A stretch of 61,659 nt of DNA from Gemmatimonadota bacterium (GCA_022823145.1 JAJDXS010000061.1:1-61659), one strand, 5' to 3'. Positions 1-8,584 are shown, counted from the first letter of the stretch. Made by a program: numbers and translations. Notes: generated by a model from the letters alone, not told the origin.

Positions 1-32
1 GTGCGTGCGGGGGCGAGCGTCAAGGCGGTCAT
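1..32 (-). CDS. Possible 5' end of a gene running off the left edge (partial)
   Basis: On the minus strand an ATG at 32..30 is preceded by a GGAGG-type ribosome binding site four bases upstream. It opens a frame (M-T-A-L-T-L-A-P-A-R) that leaves the window after ten codons. The next gene upstream on the same strand ends at 353, so this could be the next gene downstream in that direction. Too little is visible to assign a function, and the start could be fortuitous. Confidence 0.35.
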   Translation of the reverse strand, partial: MTALTLAPAR

Positions 33-352
33 GGGTCCTCCAAAGGCGGCGTGGGGCGACGCAGCATGTCACGCGCCCCACGAGATTCGGCGTATCTTCG
101 GTTATCCTATACCCTACACCGAAAACAAACCGAAAGTTTCACCACACCGCGAGCGTGCTGCACACGTGCCGCTGCACCCGCCGCGCCCGCCACACCCGCC
201 CGCCTCCCGCCCTGGCCGACCCCATGGTGGTCCCGCGGAAATCCCCAGGGACAAGTCCATGCTCCGATGGGACACGAACCGCCCCGGCGTCGCGATACTC
301 CCCCGGCAACGCGGGAAACCCGTCTTCGCGCCTGCCTACGCCTGATTACCTA
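33..352 (-). other. Intergenic stretch with AT-richer promoter-like patch
   Basis: About 320 bases without a convincing gene. The open frames here have no family resemblance and use proline/arginine-rich shadow codons. A patch around 95-135 is AT-richer than its surroundings. Read on the minus strand it holds TTGTTT, a 17-base gap and ATAACC, which could drive the gene starting at 32. An inverted repeat GTGGGGCG/CGCCCCAC with a 15-base loop lies at 51-81. Both are suggestions only. Confidence 0.3.
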
Positions 353-1330
353 TTAGTCGGCTCCCGGCGGCGGATCCTCCACCTTCAGCTGCATGATCCG
401 CCTCACCATCCGGTCCCTCCAGGCCGACAGGTCGGTGACCGCGTCCTCGCCGTACGTCGCGGTCATTCCTCTGGCGATCGCGTCGATCACGTCTTCGCCG
501 AAGTTGGGAGCCGAATCGAGATCCTTCCAGACCGAACGGTAGGCGTCGCCGTACATCCTGAAGTAACTGCCGACGCCTCCGTCCGCGTTGACGTGGCCGG
601 TCCCGAACGGTCCCACCAGGGCCCAGCGCAGGCCGAGCCCCTCCCGCATCACGACATCCACCACCTGGGGCGAGGCCACCCCGGTGCCCACGAGCGAGAT
701 CGCTTCGCGCAACAGTGCCGCCTGCAGGCGGTTGAGGACGAAGCCGGGGGCAAAGCGGTCGAGCAGGACCGGGGCCATCCCCGCTCGCCGCAGCAGCCGC
801 AGGGTGGAAGCCGTGACTCCGGGGCTGGTCTCCGCGCCCGCGAGGACTTCGACCAGCGGGATCACGTGCGGCGGGTTGACCGGGTGCGCTACGATGCACC
901 GGGCCGCCCCGGCGAGCCCCTGTGCGATCACAGTCATGTCATTCGCGGAGGTCGAGCTGCCCAGCACTACGCCGGGGGCCGCCGCCGCGTCGAGTTCCCG
1001 GTAGATCGACTGCTTGGTCGCGACGGCCTCCGGGCCACTCTCCTGCACGTAGTCCACGCCGTCGAGCGCTTCTTCCAGGGTCGTGCAGCTAGTGATCCGC
1101 CCTTCTGCGGCCCGGGCCTCGCTGTAGCTGCACAGACCCAGGTGGACGTCCTCCCGCGCCGAGGCACCTGCCCAGGCGACCGCCCGCCCCAGCTGTTCGG
1201 CGTCGGGGTCGTAGACGCGGGTCGGAAACCCTGCACGCGTGAAGACCCGGATCCAGCTTCTACCGATCACGCCGGCCCCCACGACGGCGACCGCCCCGGG
1301 TGAGGTCGCGGTGGCAGACGCTACGGACAT
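353..1330 (-). CDS. 3-hydroxyacyl-CoA dehydrogenase family enzyme, lambda-crystallin / L-carnitine dehydrogenase-like
   Basis: Predicted cytosolic NAD-dependent 3-hydroxy acid dehydrogenase of 325 aa. The N-terminal Rossmann fold begins with V-G-A-G-V-I-G at residues 17-23. The catalytic segment A-H-P-V-N-P-P has its histidine at about 149 and is followed by V-E. The helical C-terminal domain (F-A-P-G-F-V-L-N-R) fits PF00725. The H-P-V-N-P-P signature and single-domain length resemble lambda-crystallin (L-gulonate 3-dehydrogenase) and L-carnitine dehydrogenase more than fatty-acid beta-oxidation enzymes. The ATG at 1330 was chosen because AAAGGA lies just upstream; the frame stays open beyond it. 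The divergent neighbour is a BKACE enzyme, which supports oxidation of carnitine to 3-dehydrocarnitine (inference). L-gulonate dehydrogenase is the main alternative. Confidence 0.8.
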   Translation of the reverse strand: MSVASATATSPGAVAVVGAGVIGRSWIRVFTRAGFPTRVYDPDAEQLGRAVAWAGASAREDVHLGLCSYSEARAAEGRITSCTTLEEALDGVDYVQESGPEAVATKQSIYRELDAAAAPGVVLGSSTSANDMTVIAQGLAGAARCIVAHPVNPPHVIPLVEVLAGAETSPGVTASTLRLLRRAGMAPVLLDRFAPGFVLNRLQAALLREAISLVGTGVASPQVVDVVMREGLGLRWALVGPFGTGHVNADGGVGSYFRMYGDAYRSVWKDLDSAPNFGEDVIDAIARGMTATYGEDAVTDLSAWRDRMVRRIMQLKVEDPPPGAD

Positions 1331-1422
1331 GGTTGTTCCTTTCCGGCGCTCCCGGCGCGCGCACCGGTGGTGCTCCCCTCGCGCGTGCGCCCACATGCGT
1401 GAATAATGAACGGACAAGCCAG

Positions 1423-1450
1423 CATATACCGCCACCGCCGCACTTGTCAC
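1423..1450 (-). promoter_or_regulatory. Candidate promoter for the minus-strand dehydrogenase
   Basis: On the minus strand GTGACA (1450-1445) and TATATG (1428-1423) are separated by 16 bases, a reasonable sigma-70-like arrangement about 100 bases upstream of the start at 1330. It lies inside the divergent region shared with the DUF849 gene. No operator was recognised. Judged by eye only. Confidence 0.3.
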
Positions 1451-1468
1451 ACCCTTCCTGCCACACGG

Positions 1469-2443
1469 ATGCCCTCGATGGCCAACCTTCACGACCGCTG
1501 GAACCACGCCGACGCCCATCAATACCTCGCGCGGGTCGGTCGCATGCCGCCCACGATCATTTGCGTCGCCTGCAACGGCGGAATCCAGGGCAAGGAGTCG
1601 AATCCGAACCTCCCCGAGACGCCGGAGGAGATCGCCGAGTCGGTGCGCGGCGCCTACGAAGCGGGCGCGTCCATGGTGCACGTGCACGCGCGCCAGGAAG
1701 AGTTCCCTACGCGGCCCGCGGTCACGACCGAACGCTGGCTGGAGGTCAATGCGAAGATCCGCAAGGCGTGCCCCGACATCATCATAAACGACACGACCGG
1801 CGGCGGCCCCGATATGACCAACGAGGAGCGGCTACAGTGCCTGGATGCCCGGCCCGAGGTCGCGTCGCTGAACCTCACCCCCGATATGAGCCGCTTCAAG
1901 ATCCGCGCCCGGCCCGCCCCTCTGCCCGACCCGCGGCCCGAGATGATCTACGACGAGTGCCTGCCGTTCTCCTACCACCAGATCAAGCACTTCGCCACCG
2001 AAATGAAGGCGCGCGGAATCAAGCCGGAGCTGGAGACCTACCACCCCGGCGGCGGCTGGGTCATCCGTTTCCTGATCGAAGAGGGACTGGTCGAGAAGCC
2101 CTACTGGATCCAGACGGTGATGGGGTACCAGACGTCCAGCCTGCCGACCGTCGACAACGTGCTGCAGATGATCAGGGAGTTTCCGGAGGACACGGTGTGG
2201 CTGACCTCGGGCATCGGGCCCCACCAGCTCCCGATGACCACGCTCGCCACCATCCTCGGCGGGCACGTGCGCGTAGGGCTGGAAGACAACGTCTACTACC
2301 GCCGGGGCGAGAAGGCCCAAAGCAACCGGCAGCTGGTGGAGCGCGGGGTGCGCATCATCCACGAACACAACCGCGAGGTCGCCACCCCCGCCCAGGCCCG
2401 CGAGATGCTGAACCTTTCTCCGACCCCCACGGCCTATGACTGA
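1469..2443 (+). CDS. DUF849 / beta-keto acid cleavage enzyme (BKACE)
   Basis: Member of the BKACE family, TIM-barrel enzymes that use a metal ion and acetyl-CoA to cleave beta-keto acids. With start 1469 it has 324 aa. The family signature T-P-E-E-I-A-E-S followed by V-H-V-H-A-R is clear, with the metal-binding His pair at about 71 and 73. Family members acting on 3-dehydrocarnitine release glycine betaine and acetoacetyl-CoA, and the divergent carnitine-dehydrogenase-like gene makes that substrate attractive (inference). No good ribosome site is visible. ATGs at 1406, 1469 and 1478 are in frame, and codons upstream of 1469 look non-coding. The 3' end overlaps the next gene (ATGACTGA), suggesting translational coupling. 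Confidence 0.85.
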   Translation: MPSMANLHDRWNHADAHQYLARVGRMPPTIICVACNGGIQGKESNPNLPETPEEIAESVRGAYEAGASMVHVHARQEEFPTRPAVTTERWLEVNAKIRKACPDIIINDTTGGGPDMTNEERLQCLDARPEVASLNLTPDMSRFKIRARPAPLPDPRPEMIYDECLPFSYHQIKHFATEMKARGIKPELETYHPGGGWVIRFLIEEGLVEKPYWIQTVMGYQTSSLPTVDNVLQMIREFPEDTVWLTSGIGPHQLPMTTLATILGGHVRVGLEDNVYYRRGEKAQSNRQLVERGVRIIHEHNREVATPAQAREMLNLSPTPTAYD

Positions 2444-4328
2444 CCGACGCCCGCTCCCGACCCTCCTCGCAATCGCACTCCTGCTCTCGGCGCCCGCCTG
2501 CGGCCCGGTCGACACCGGTCCCGACGGGGCAGCCCCCGAACCCCCCTTCCCCCGCCCGGAAGGCACGCACGAGGTCCGCCTCGACCCGACGCACATGGTC
2601 CCCATGCGAGACGGGGTCCGTCTCGCCACCGACTTCTATTTCCCTGTGGACGCGGAAGAACCGCTGCCCGTCGTACAGATCCGCACACCTTACGGCAAGC
2701 TGCCGCACCGGGGCGAAAACTCGGCGGCGCGCTTCTTCGCCAGCCACGGCTTCGCGGTAGCGGTGCAGGACATGCGCGGCAGATACCAGTCCGAGGGCGA
2801 GTACTTCGTGTCGCGCGACGACCGGCGCGACGGTTACGACATGGTTTCCTGGCTCGCCGAGCAGCCCTGGTCGAACGGCCGCATCGGCACCTACGGGTGC
2901 TCCTACCTCGGCGAGAACCAGATGCAGCTCGCCGCCACCCGCAACCCGCACCACGCCGCCGCGCTACCCCAAGCCGCGGGCGGCAGCCTGCGCTACTTCG
3001 GCGTGATCTTCGGCGGCGCCACCGAACTGGCCGCGAGTCTGGGCTGGTTCCGCGGGGCCGGCACCAAGGTCTTCTACCGCATACCGCCGGGGACGCCTCG
3101 CGAAGTCCTGCTCCAGGTCGAGGAGATGATCAATCCGGCGCCGAACCCGGGCGAACTCGACTTTCAGGCCGCGTGGCGGACGCTCCCCTACATCGACATG
3201 CTGCAGGCCGCCGGCGCCCCGCCCACGGACTTCGAGGCATTCGTCTCCCACGAGCCCGGCGACCCGTGGTGGGACCACATCGGCTACGTGAACCCCGAGG
3301 ACCGCTTCGACGTCCCCGCGCTGCACGTCAACTCGTGGTACGACATCGGCGTGTCCGAAACGCTCAAGCTCTTCAACCTCCTCAGCGACAACGCCGAGTC
3401 GGACCGCGCCCGCAACAACCAGTTCGCGATCATCTCGCCCACCGACCACTGCACCTCGGAGATCGCGACCTCCCGCACCGTTGTCGGCGAACGCGACCTG
3501 GGCGACGCCCGCCTCGACTACTGGAACATCTACCTGCGCTGGTTCGACCACTGGCTGAGAGACGCCGAAGCGGGCGATTTCGACATGCCCCGCCTCCAGT
3601 ACTACCTGATGGGCGCCAACGAGTGGCGCACGGCCGAATCCTGGCCGGTCGAAGGCACCGAGTTCCGGCCGATGTACCTGCACAGCGGCGGCAGCGCCAA
3701 CACGCGCGACGGTGACGGCCGCCTGTCGTGGGAACCCCCCGCGGCTGACCAGCCCGCCGACGTCTTCGTCTACGACCCGGACAACCCCGTCCCGACCATC
3801 GGGGGACCCGTGTGTTGCACGGGCACCGCGGAAGCCCCGGCTGGCGGCTTCGACCAGTCGGCCGTCGAGGACCGCGACGACGTGCTCGTGTATACCTCCG
3901 AGCCGCTGACCGAAGCGCTGGAGGTCACCGGCCCCATCGAGCTGGTCCTCTACGTGTCCTCCGACGCGCGCGACACGGACTTCGTGGGCAAGCTGGTCGA
4001 CGTCCATCCCGACGGTACTCCGATCAACGTCCAGGAGGGCATCCAGCGCGCCCGCTACCGCGAGGGGTATGGCCGCAAGGTCTGGATGGAGGAAAGCGAA
4101 GTCTACGAAGTGCGTATGGATCTTCAGGCTACGGCGAATCAGTTCCTTCCCGGACACCGCATCCGAGTGGAGGTGACCTCGTCGAGCTTCCCCCGGTGGG
4201 ACCGAAATCTCAACACCGGCGGTAACAACTACGACGAGACTGAATGGGTGGTGGCGCGCAACTCGGTCCATCATGCGCCCGGGCACGCGTCTCATGTACT
4301 GCTGCCCATCGTCCCCCGACAGGAGTAG
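2436..4328 (+). CDS. CocE/NonD (S15) family exported hydrolase, lipoprotein
   Basis: Predicted periplasmic or surface alpha/beta hydrolase of 630 aa that cleaves ester or amide bonds. The N-terminus is a signal sequence ending in a lipobox S-A-P-A-C (Cys22). The nucleophile motif G-C-S-Y-L-G places the catalytic Ser at 156. The acid is probably Asp303 in N-S-W-Y-D, and the His is at 338 in P-T-D-H. The last ~200 residues match the jelly-roll domain of X-Pro dipeptidyl-peptidase/cocaine esterase relatives (PF08530). It overlaps the BKACE gene by 8 bases, so it is probably co-expressed with it. The natural substrate cannot be read from sequence; glutaryl-7-ACA acylase-like amidase activity is an alternative. 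Confidence 0.85.
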   Translation: MTDRRPLPTLLAIALLLSAPACGPVDTGPDGAAPEPPFPRPEGTHEVRLDPTHMVPMRDGVRLATDFYFPVDAEEPLPVVQIRTPYGKLPHRGENSAARFFASHGFAVAVQDMRGRYQSEGEYFVSRDDRRDGYDMVSWLAEQPWSNGRIGTYGCSYLGENQMQLAATRNPHHAAALPQAAGGSLRYFGVIFGGATELAASLGWFRGAGTKVFYRIPPGTPREVLLQVEEMINPAPNPGELDFQAAWRTLPYIDMLQAAGAPPTDFEAFVSHEPGDPWWDHIGYVNPEDRFDVPALHVNSWYDIGVSETLKLFNLLSDNAESDRARNNQFAIISPTDHCTSEIATSRTVVGERDLGDARLDYWNIYLRWFDHWLRDAEAGDFDMPRLQYYLMGANEWRTAESWPVEGTEFRPMYLHSGGSANTRDGDGRLSWEPPAADQPADVFVYDPDNPVPTIGGPVCCTGTAEAPAGGFDQSAVEDRDDVLVYTSEPLTEALEVTGPIELVLYVSSDARDTDFVGKLVDVHPDGTPINVQEGIQRARYREGYGRKVWMEESEVYEVRMDLQATANQFLPGHRIRVEVTSSSFPRWDRNLNTGGNNYDETEWVVARNSVHHAPGHASHVLLPIVPRQE

Positions 4329-4334
4329 AAATCC

Positions 4335-4748
4335 ATGGGATCGAAGGTTATTGGAAGGAAGAGCGGCGTTCTCGCCGCGGCAGCGCTCATGGCCATCGTC
4401 GGAGGCGTCGCCTGCGTGTCCGCGGGAGGAGGGTCGACAGCGTCTTCCGGCCGAGACGCCGACATCACCGCCGAGGAGTGGGAGGCCACCTCGGTCGACG
4501 ACGCGATGGAGGCGGTCTCCCTCCTCCGTCCCCATTGGCTGAGATTCCGTCCGGCGCGCACGCCCAACGACGCCGATCCCATCGTCGGGGTCGTCATCGA
4601 CGGCATGGCCCGCGCGACGCGGGCGGACCTGGCCCAGCTTGCCATCGGCCAGGTCGAGCGGATCAGCTTCCTGAGAGCGGCGGACGCCACGATCCGGTAC
4701 GGCACGGGCTTTACGGGCGGCGCGATCATCGTTACGACCCGGAAGTAG
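4335..4748 (+). CDS. Small exported protein with TonB-plug-like C-terminus
   Basis: A 137-aa protein with a hydrophobic N-terminal signal and a possible lipobox (G-G-V-A-C). The rest resembles the end of a TonB-receptor plug: a V-I-D-G-M segment followed by I-R-Y-G-T-G-F-T-G-G-A-I-I-V-T-T-R at the C-terminus, with no beta-barrel after it. AGGAG lies 9 bases before the ATG and only 6 bases separate it from the hydrolase gene, so it is the last gene of that operon. Function is unknown. Two larger plug-only proteins occur elsewhere in the window. Confidence 0.65.
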   Translation: MGSKVIGRKSGVLAAAALMAIVGGVACVSAGGGSTASSGRDADITAEEWEATSVDDAMEAVSLLRPHWLRFRPARTPNDADPIVGVVIDGMARATRADLAQLAIGQVERISFLRAADATIRYGTGFTGGAIIVTTRK

Positions 4749-4789
4749 GCAGCGGGCGGGCGTCGTCCCTCCCGCGCGACCCCCGCCCG

Positions 4790-4818
4790 TTGCACCGCCG
4801 GGGACCGTTGGCTAGAAT
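4790..4818 (+). promoter_or_regulatory. Sigma-70-like promoter of the oxidase operon
   Basis: TTGCAC at 4790-4795 and TAGAAT at 4813-4818 are separated by exactly 17 bases, 70 bases before the ATG of the triheme cytochrome. GC-rich inverted repeats just upstream (around 4755-4789) could end the preceding operon. This is the best-looking promoter in the window, but it is unproven. Confidence 0.55.
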
Positions 4819-4887
4819 GCGCGCGCCGAATTGGCGATATTGAACCGCCAACTTCGTTTCGTGCCAACAGCCCTTCGGGCGAGGACA

Positions 4888-5922
4888 ATGACGCGGCCCA
4901 ACACACGGCGACCTTCCAACACAACCCTCGCTGCCGCCCTGCTGGCGATTTTGACGATCACGGCCGGATGCAGCGGCTCGGCTCCCGGGATCGCCCGGGG
5001 TGAAGCGCTCTTCGATACCTGCGCACCGTGTCACGGCGACGACGGCGCCGGGGACCAGGAACTCGCCGCCCCGGCCATAGCCGGATCCTCGGACTGGTAC
5101 CTGACCTACCAGATCGAGAAGTTCCAGGAGGGCGTGCGCGGCTACCACTACACCGACGCGGAGGGCTTGCGGATGCGCCCCATGTCGCGGGCGCTCTTCG
5201 CCGACCGCGGCGACATCGAATCGGTGGTCGAGTACGTCTTCAGCCTGCCTATCCCCGACCCGGTGCCCACTGCCGAAGGGGGTGACGTCGAAGCTGGCGA
5301 GGCTGAATACGCGGCCCTGTGCGCGAATTGCCACGGGATCGATGGTCGCGGAATCGACGGGGCCGTGCCGGAGTTGAACGCGCCCTCGCTTCTTCACCTC
5401 AACGACTGGTACATCGCCTCTTCATTGCGGAAGTATCGCGACGGCGTCCGCGGAGGCTCGCCCGGGGACGCGGCGGGAGCGGTCATGCGGAGTCCGGTCG
5501 TTGGCATGTCGGACGAGCGCATCGACGACGTCACCGCGTATGTCATGACCATGCGGCGGCTCCCGCGCCGGATCCCCGGCCCGCCGCCCGAGCCGCTGCC
5601 GGAGCTGATCGTCGACGCCTCGATCCTCCCCGAGGGCGTGACCGTCGCCATGGCCCGGGAAGGGCAGGACATCTTCCACGGCGAAGGTGTCTGCGTGACG
5701 TGTCACCTCCGCCAGGGCGCGGGCGGGCCCCTGGCTCCGGACCTGACCGACGACGTCTGGCTCAATATCGACGGCGAGTACGAGTCGATCGTCAATATCG
5801 TCACTACCGGCGTACCACAACCGATCGAACACCCCGGGCAGATGCTCGCCCGGGCCGGAACCGCGATCACCGACGACCAGATACGCGCGGTCGCTGCCTA
5901 CGTCTACACCCTGAGCCGCTGA
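4888..5922 (+). CDS. Triheme c-type cytochrome lipoprotein
   Basis: Periplasmic, membrane-anchored electron carrier of 344 aa. The lipobox I-T-A-G-C puts the lipidated Cys at 28. Three class-I-type cytochrome c domains follow, each with a heme motif: C45-A-P-C-H49, C145-A-N-C-H149 and C269-V-T-C-H273. Methionine ligands are plausible in segments such as R-M-R-P-M-S. The ATG at 4888 was chosen because GCGAGG precedes it; an upstream in-frame ATG at 4831 lacks a site and would put charged residues before the signal. It heads the oxidase operon. CoxII here has no fused heme domain, so this protein is the likely tethered electron donor (inference). Confidence 0.88.
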   Translation: MTRPNTRRPSNTTLAAALLAILTITAGCSGSAPGIARGEALFDTCAPCHGDDGAGDQELAAPAIAGSSDWYLTYQIEKFQEGVRGYHYTDAEGLRMRPMSRALFADRGDIESVVEYVFSLPIPDPVPTAEGGDVEAGEAEYAALCANCHGIDGRGIDGAVPELNAPSLLHLNDWYIASSLRKYRDGVRGGSPGDAAGAVMRSPVVGMSDERIDDVTAYVMTMRRLPRRIPGPPPEPLPELIVDASILPEGVTVAMAREGQDIFHGEGVCVTCHLRQGAGGPLAPDLTDDVWLNIDGEYESIVNIVTTGVPQPIEHPGQMLARAGTAITDDQIRAVAAYVYTLSR

Positions 5923-5925
5923 ATC

Positions 5926-6111
5926 ATGGAAGAGAACGCGTCCCCGGACACGCCTACCCACGCGGAACTCGCGGCGCAGATTCCACCCGCGCCACCCGAC
6001 GAGGCCAATGACGCCATCGTCTTCGCCAGGAAGACCATGAAGGTCACCCTGCTGCTGGCTTTCCTCTTCATCGGCGCTGCCGTGGTCTGGACCTTTGTGA
6101 TACGATCATGA
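5926..6111 (+). CDS. Small single-helix membrane protein of the oxidase operon
   Basis: A 61-aa protein with a soluble acidic and proline-rich N-terminal half and one transmembrane helix near the C-terminus (V-T-L-L-L-A-F-L-F-I-G-A-A-V-V-W). It starts 3 bases after the cytochrome stop and overlaps coxB by ATGA, so it is tightly coupled. It is probably a small accessory or assembly subunit of the cytochrome oxidase. No named family was recognised. Confidence 0.7.
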   Translation: MEENASPDTPTHAELAAQIPPAPPDEANDAIVFARKTMKVTLLLAFLFIGAAVVWTFVIRS

Positions 6112-6818
6112 ACAGATTCTTCGAGTTCTTCGAATTCAGCTGGTTCGACTCCCTCGTCGAGGTGGGTTCGTCCTACGCAGCCCAGATCGACGGGCTGATC
6201 CTCACGGTCCTGATCATCGTGGGGATCTGGTTCCTGGCGGCCGAGTACATCTTCCTGCACTTCATCCTGAAGTTCCGGGCCAAACCGGGCCGCCGGGGCG
6301 AGTACATCGACGGGAAGAACAAGCGACACAAGCGCTGGATCACGATCCCGCACCTCTGTGTGCTGGCCTTCGACGTGCTGATCATTGTCGTCTCGTTCCG
6401 GGTGTGGTACAACATCAAGATGGATCTGCCCGAGGATCCCGATGCGGTGATACGGGTGATCGGCCAGCAGTGGGCCTGGACCTTCCAGCACCCGGGTGCG
6501 GACGGCGAACTCGACACCCCGGACGACATCTTCACCGTCGACGAACTCCACGTCGAGAACGAAAAGACCTACCACTTCGAGCTGCAGTCGACGGACGTGC
6601 TGCACAGCTTCTCCGTTCCCGTCTGGCGGATCAAGCAGGACGCGATCCCGGGCCGCACCATCACCGGATGGTTCGAGCCGACGAGGACGGGCACATACGA
6701 TGTCCAGTGCGCCGAGATCTGCGGCTTCGGGCACGGGGTGATGGCGGCGCATGTGATGGTGGAAGACGCTGAAACACACGCGGCCTGGGTGGCGGCGAAC
6801 ACGCCGGCCGCCCAGTAG
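6108..6818 (+). CDS. coxB: Cytochrome c oxidase subunit II
   Basis: Membrane-anchored subunit (236 aa) that accepts electrons from cytochrome c through the binuclear CuA centre. Two transmembrane helices (about 28-55 and 78-100) precede the periplasmic cupredoxin domain, which includes Q-Q-W-A-W-T-F (about 120-126). All CuA ligands are visible: His166 in V-L-H-S-F, then Cys201, Glu203, Cys205, His209 and Met212 in C-A-E-I-C-G-F-G-H-G-V-M. The chain stops soon after the copper domain, with no fused heme c domain as in caa3 oxidases. The start overlaps the upstream small gene by 4 bases. Confidence 0.95.
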   Translation: MNRFFEFFEFSWFDSLVEVGSSYAAQIDGLILTVLIIVGIWFLAAEYIFLHFILKFRAKPGRRGEYIDGKNKRHKRWITIPHLCVLAFDVLIIVVSFRVWYNIKMDLPEDPDAVIRVIGQQWAWTFQHPGADGELDTPDDIFTVDELHVENEKTYHFELQSTDVLHSFSVPVWRIKQDAIPGRTITGWFEPTRTGTYDVQCAEICGFGHGVMAAHVMVEDAETHAAWVAANTPAAQ

Positions 6819-6850
6819 CGAGTTGAGAGAGATACGGAGGACCGAGAGAG

Positions 6851-8569
6851 ATGGTTGAGCCCGCGGTCGATCTGACACACGGTCACGCCCACGACGACCA
6901 TGCCGACCATGGTCCCCAGGGCTGGCTGAAGTACCTGTGGTCCACGGATCACAAGGTCATCGCCATGCAGTACCTGTTCACGGGCATCTTCATGGCCCTC
7001 ATCGGCGGGTTCATGGCGTACGTCTTCCGGATGCAGCTTGCCTTCCCGGGAATGCCGGTGCCCGGATTCGGGATCGTCTCGCCCGGCGAGTACAACGCGC
7101 TGGTGACGAACCACGGCACCATCATGATCTTCTGGGTGGCCATGCCCGTGCTCCTGGCCGCCTTCGGGAACTTCCTCATCCCGCTCATGGTTGGGGCGGA
7201 CGACATGGTCTTCCCCAAGATCAACCGCCTCTCCTTCCAGGTCTTCTTCGTCAGCACGATCGTGATCCTGGCGTCGCTCGTGGTGGAAGGAGGCGGCTTC
7301 GCGGGAGCCTGGACCGCCTACCCGCCCCTTTCGGCTGACTCCACCTACAACCTGACGCCACTGGGGAGTACCCTGTGGGTGATCGGGGTCGGGCTCGAGT
7401 TCGTGGCGTTCCTGTTGGGCGGGATCAACTTCATCACCACGCTCATGAACTCGCGGGCGCCCGGAATGCGCGCCTTCGACGTGCCCATCGTGGTCTGGAT
7501 GATCGTGGTGGCGAGCATTCTGTTCATGTTGTCGGTGGGTCCGCTGCTGGCCGGCGCGATCATGCTCATCTTCGACCAGACGATCGGCACGGGCTTCTAC
7601 AACCCTGCCACCGGCGGCGACCCGATCCTCTGGCAGCACCTCTTCTGGTTCTTCGGGCACCCCGAGGTGTACGTCGTGCTGCTGCCGGCGATGGGCGTGG
7701 TGATCGAGATCATCACCACCTTCGCGCGCAAGAAGCTCTTCGCCTACCGCACGGTCATCTTCACGATCGTGGCGACCGGCGTGCTGAGCTTCTTCGTCTG
7801 GGCGCACCACCAGTTCATCGCGGGGATCGACCCGAGGATGGCGAACATCTTCACCGTGACCACGCTGCTCATCTCGGTTCCGATCGCGGAGTTGTGCTTC
7901 ATCTACATTGCCACGCTCTACGGCGGCTCGATCACGCTGTCGACGCCCATGCTCTGGGCCCTGGCCTTCGTGGCCGAGTTCCTCATCGGGGGCGTGACCG
8001 GGATCTTCCTGGGAGCCGCGGGCGCCGACATCTACTTCCACGACACATACTTCGTCCTCGCCCACTTCCACTACACCTTCTTCCCGATCGCGATCATAGG
8101 GACATTTGCGGCCCTCACCTACTGGTTCCCGAAGATGTTCGGGAAGTTGCTCGACGAACGTCTGGGCAAGTGGCACTTCTGGCTGACGATCATCCCCTTC
8201 AACATGATCTTCATCCCGCTGTTCGTGCTCGGGATGGGCGGACAGCACCGGCGGATCTACAACTACACGCACTTCCCGGAGCTGGCCGGCGACGGCTTCC
8301 AGTCCATGCGGATCATCGCGACCCTGTCGCTGCTGGTCATGCTCGGCGCCCAGTTCATCTTCCTCTACAACTGCATCAAGACGGCGCGCTCCAAAAAGAA
8401 GGCCCCCAGAAACCCCTGGAAGGCCAATTCGCTGGAGTGGACCACCGAATCGCCCCCGCCGCACGGCAATTGGCACCCGGACAGGATGCCGGTCGTCTAC
8501 CGCGGGCCCTACGAATACAGCGTGCCCGGGCGTGAAGACGACTACTGGCCGCAGAACGAACCCAAATAG
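6851..8569 (+). CDS. coxA: Cytochrome c oxidase subunit I (A-type heme-copper oxidase)
   Basis: Catalytic subunit (572 aa) that reduces O2 at heme a3-CuB. Ligands are present: heme a His88 and His407, heme a3 His405 (A-H-F-H-Y), and CuB His270, His319 and His320. The cross-linking Tyr274 and the D-channel glutamate lie in F-G-H-P-E-V-Y (Glu272), and the D-channel entrance aspartate is in G-A-D-D-M. These are A1-type features. Unusually, the K-channel helix reads V-P-I-A-E-L-C-F where homologues have V-P-T-G-x-K-x-F, so the conserved lysine aligns with Leu348 and the threonine with Ile345, while Glu347 is adjacent. The N-terminus is His/Asp-rich and the C-terminal tail is long and soluble. GGAGG lies about 10 bases upstream. 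Confidence 0.95.
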   Translation: MVEPAVDLTHGHAHDDHADHGPQGWLKYLWSTDHKVIAMQYLFTGIFMALIGGFMAYVFRMQLAFPGMPVPGFGIVSPGEYNALVTNHGTIMIFWVAMPVLLAAFGNFLIPLMVGADDMVFPKINRLSFQVFFVSTIVILASLVVEGGGFAGAWTAYPPLSADSTYNLTPLGSTLWVIGVGLEFVAFLLGGINFITTLMNSRAPGMRAFDVPIVVWMIVVASILFMLSVGPLLAGAIMLIFDQTIGTGFYNPATGGDPILWQHLFWFFGHPEVYVVLLPAMGVVIEIITTFARKKLFAYRTVIFTIVATGVLSFFVWAHHQFIAGIDPRMANIFTVTTLLISVPIAELCFIYIATLYGGSITLSTPMLWALAFVAEFLIGGVTGIFLGAAGADIYFHDTYFVLAHFHYTFFPIAIIGTFAALTYWFPKMFGKLLDERLGKWHFWLTIIPFNMIFIPLFVLGMGGQHRRIYNYTHFPELAGDGFQSMRIIATLSLLVMLGAQFIFLYNCIKTARSKKKAPRNPWKANSLEWTTESPPPHGNWHPDRMPVVYRGPYEYSVPGREDDYWPQNEPK

Positions 8570-8584
8570 CGAGGCCGATCACGC

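Noticed and set aside
51..81. Inverted repeat GTGGGGCG/CGCCCCAC as a terminator
   Set aside because: Loop of 15 bases, no T-run on either side; GC-rich short repeats of this size are expected by chance.
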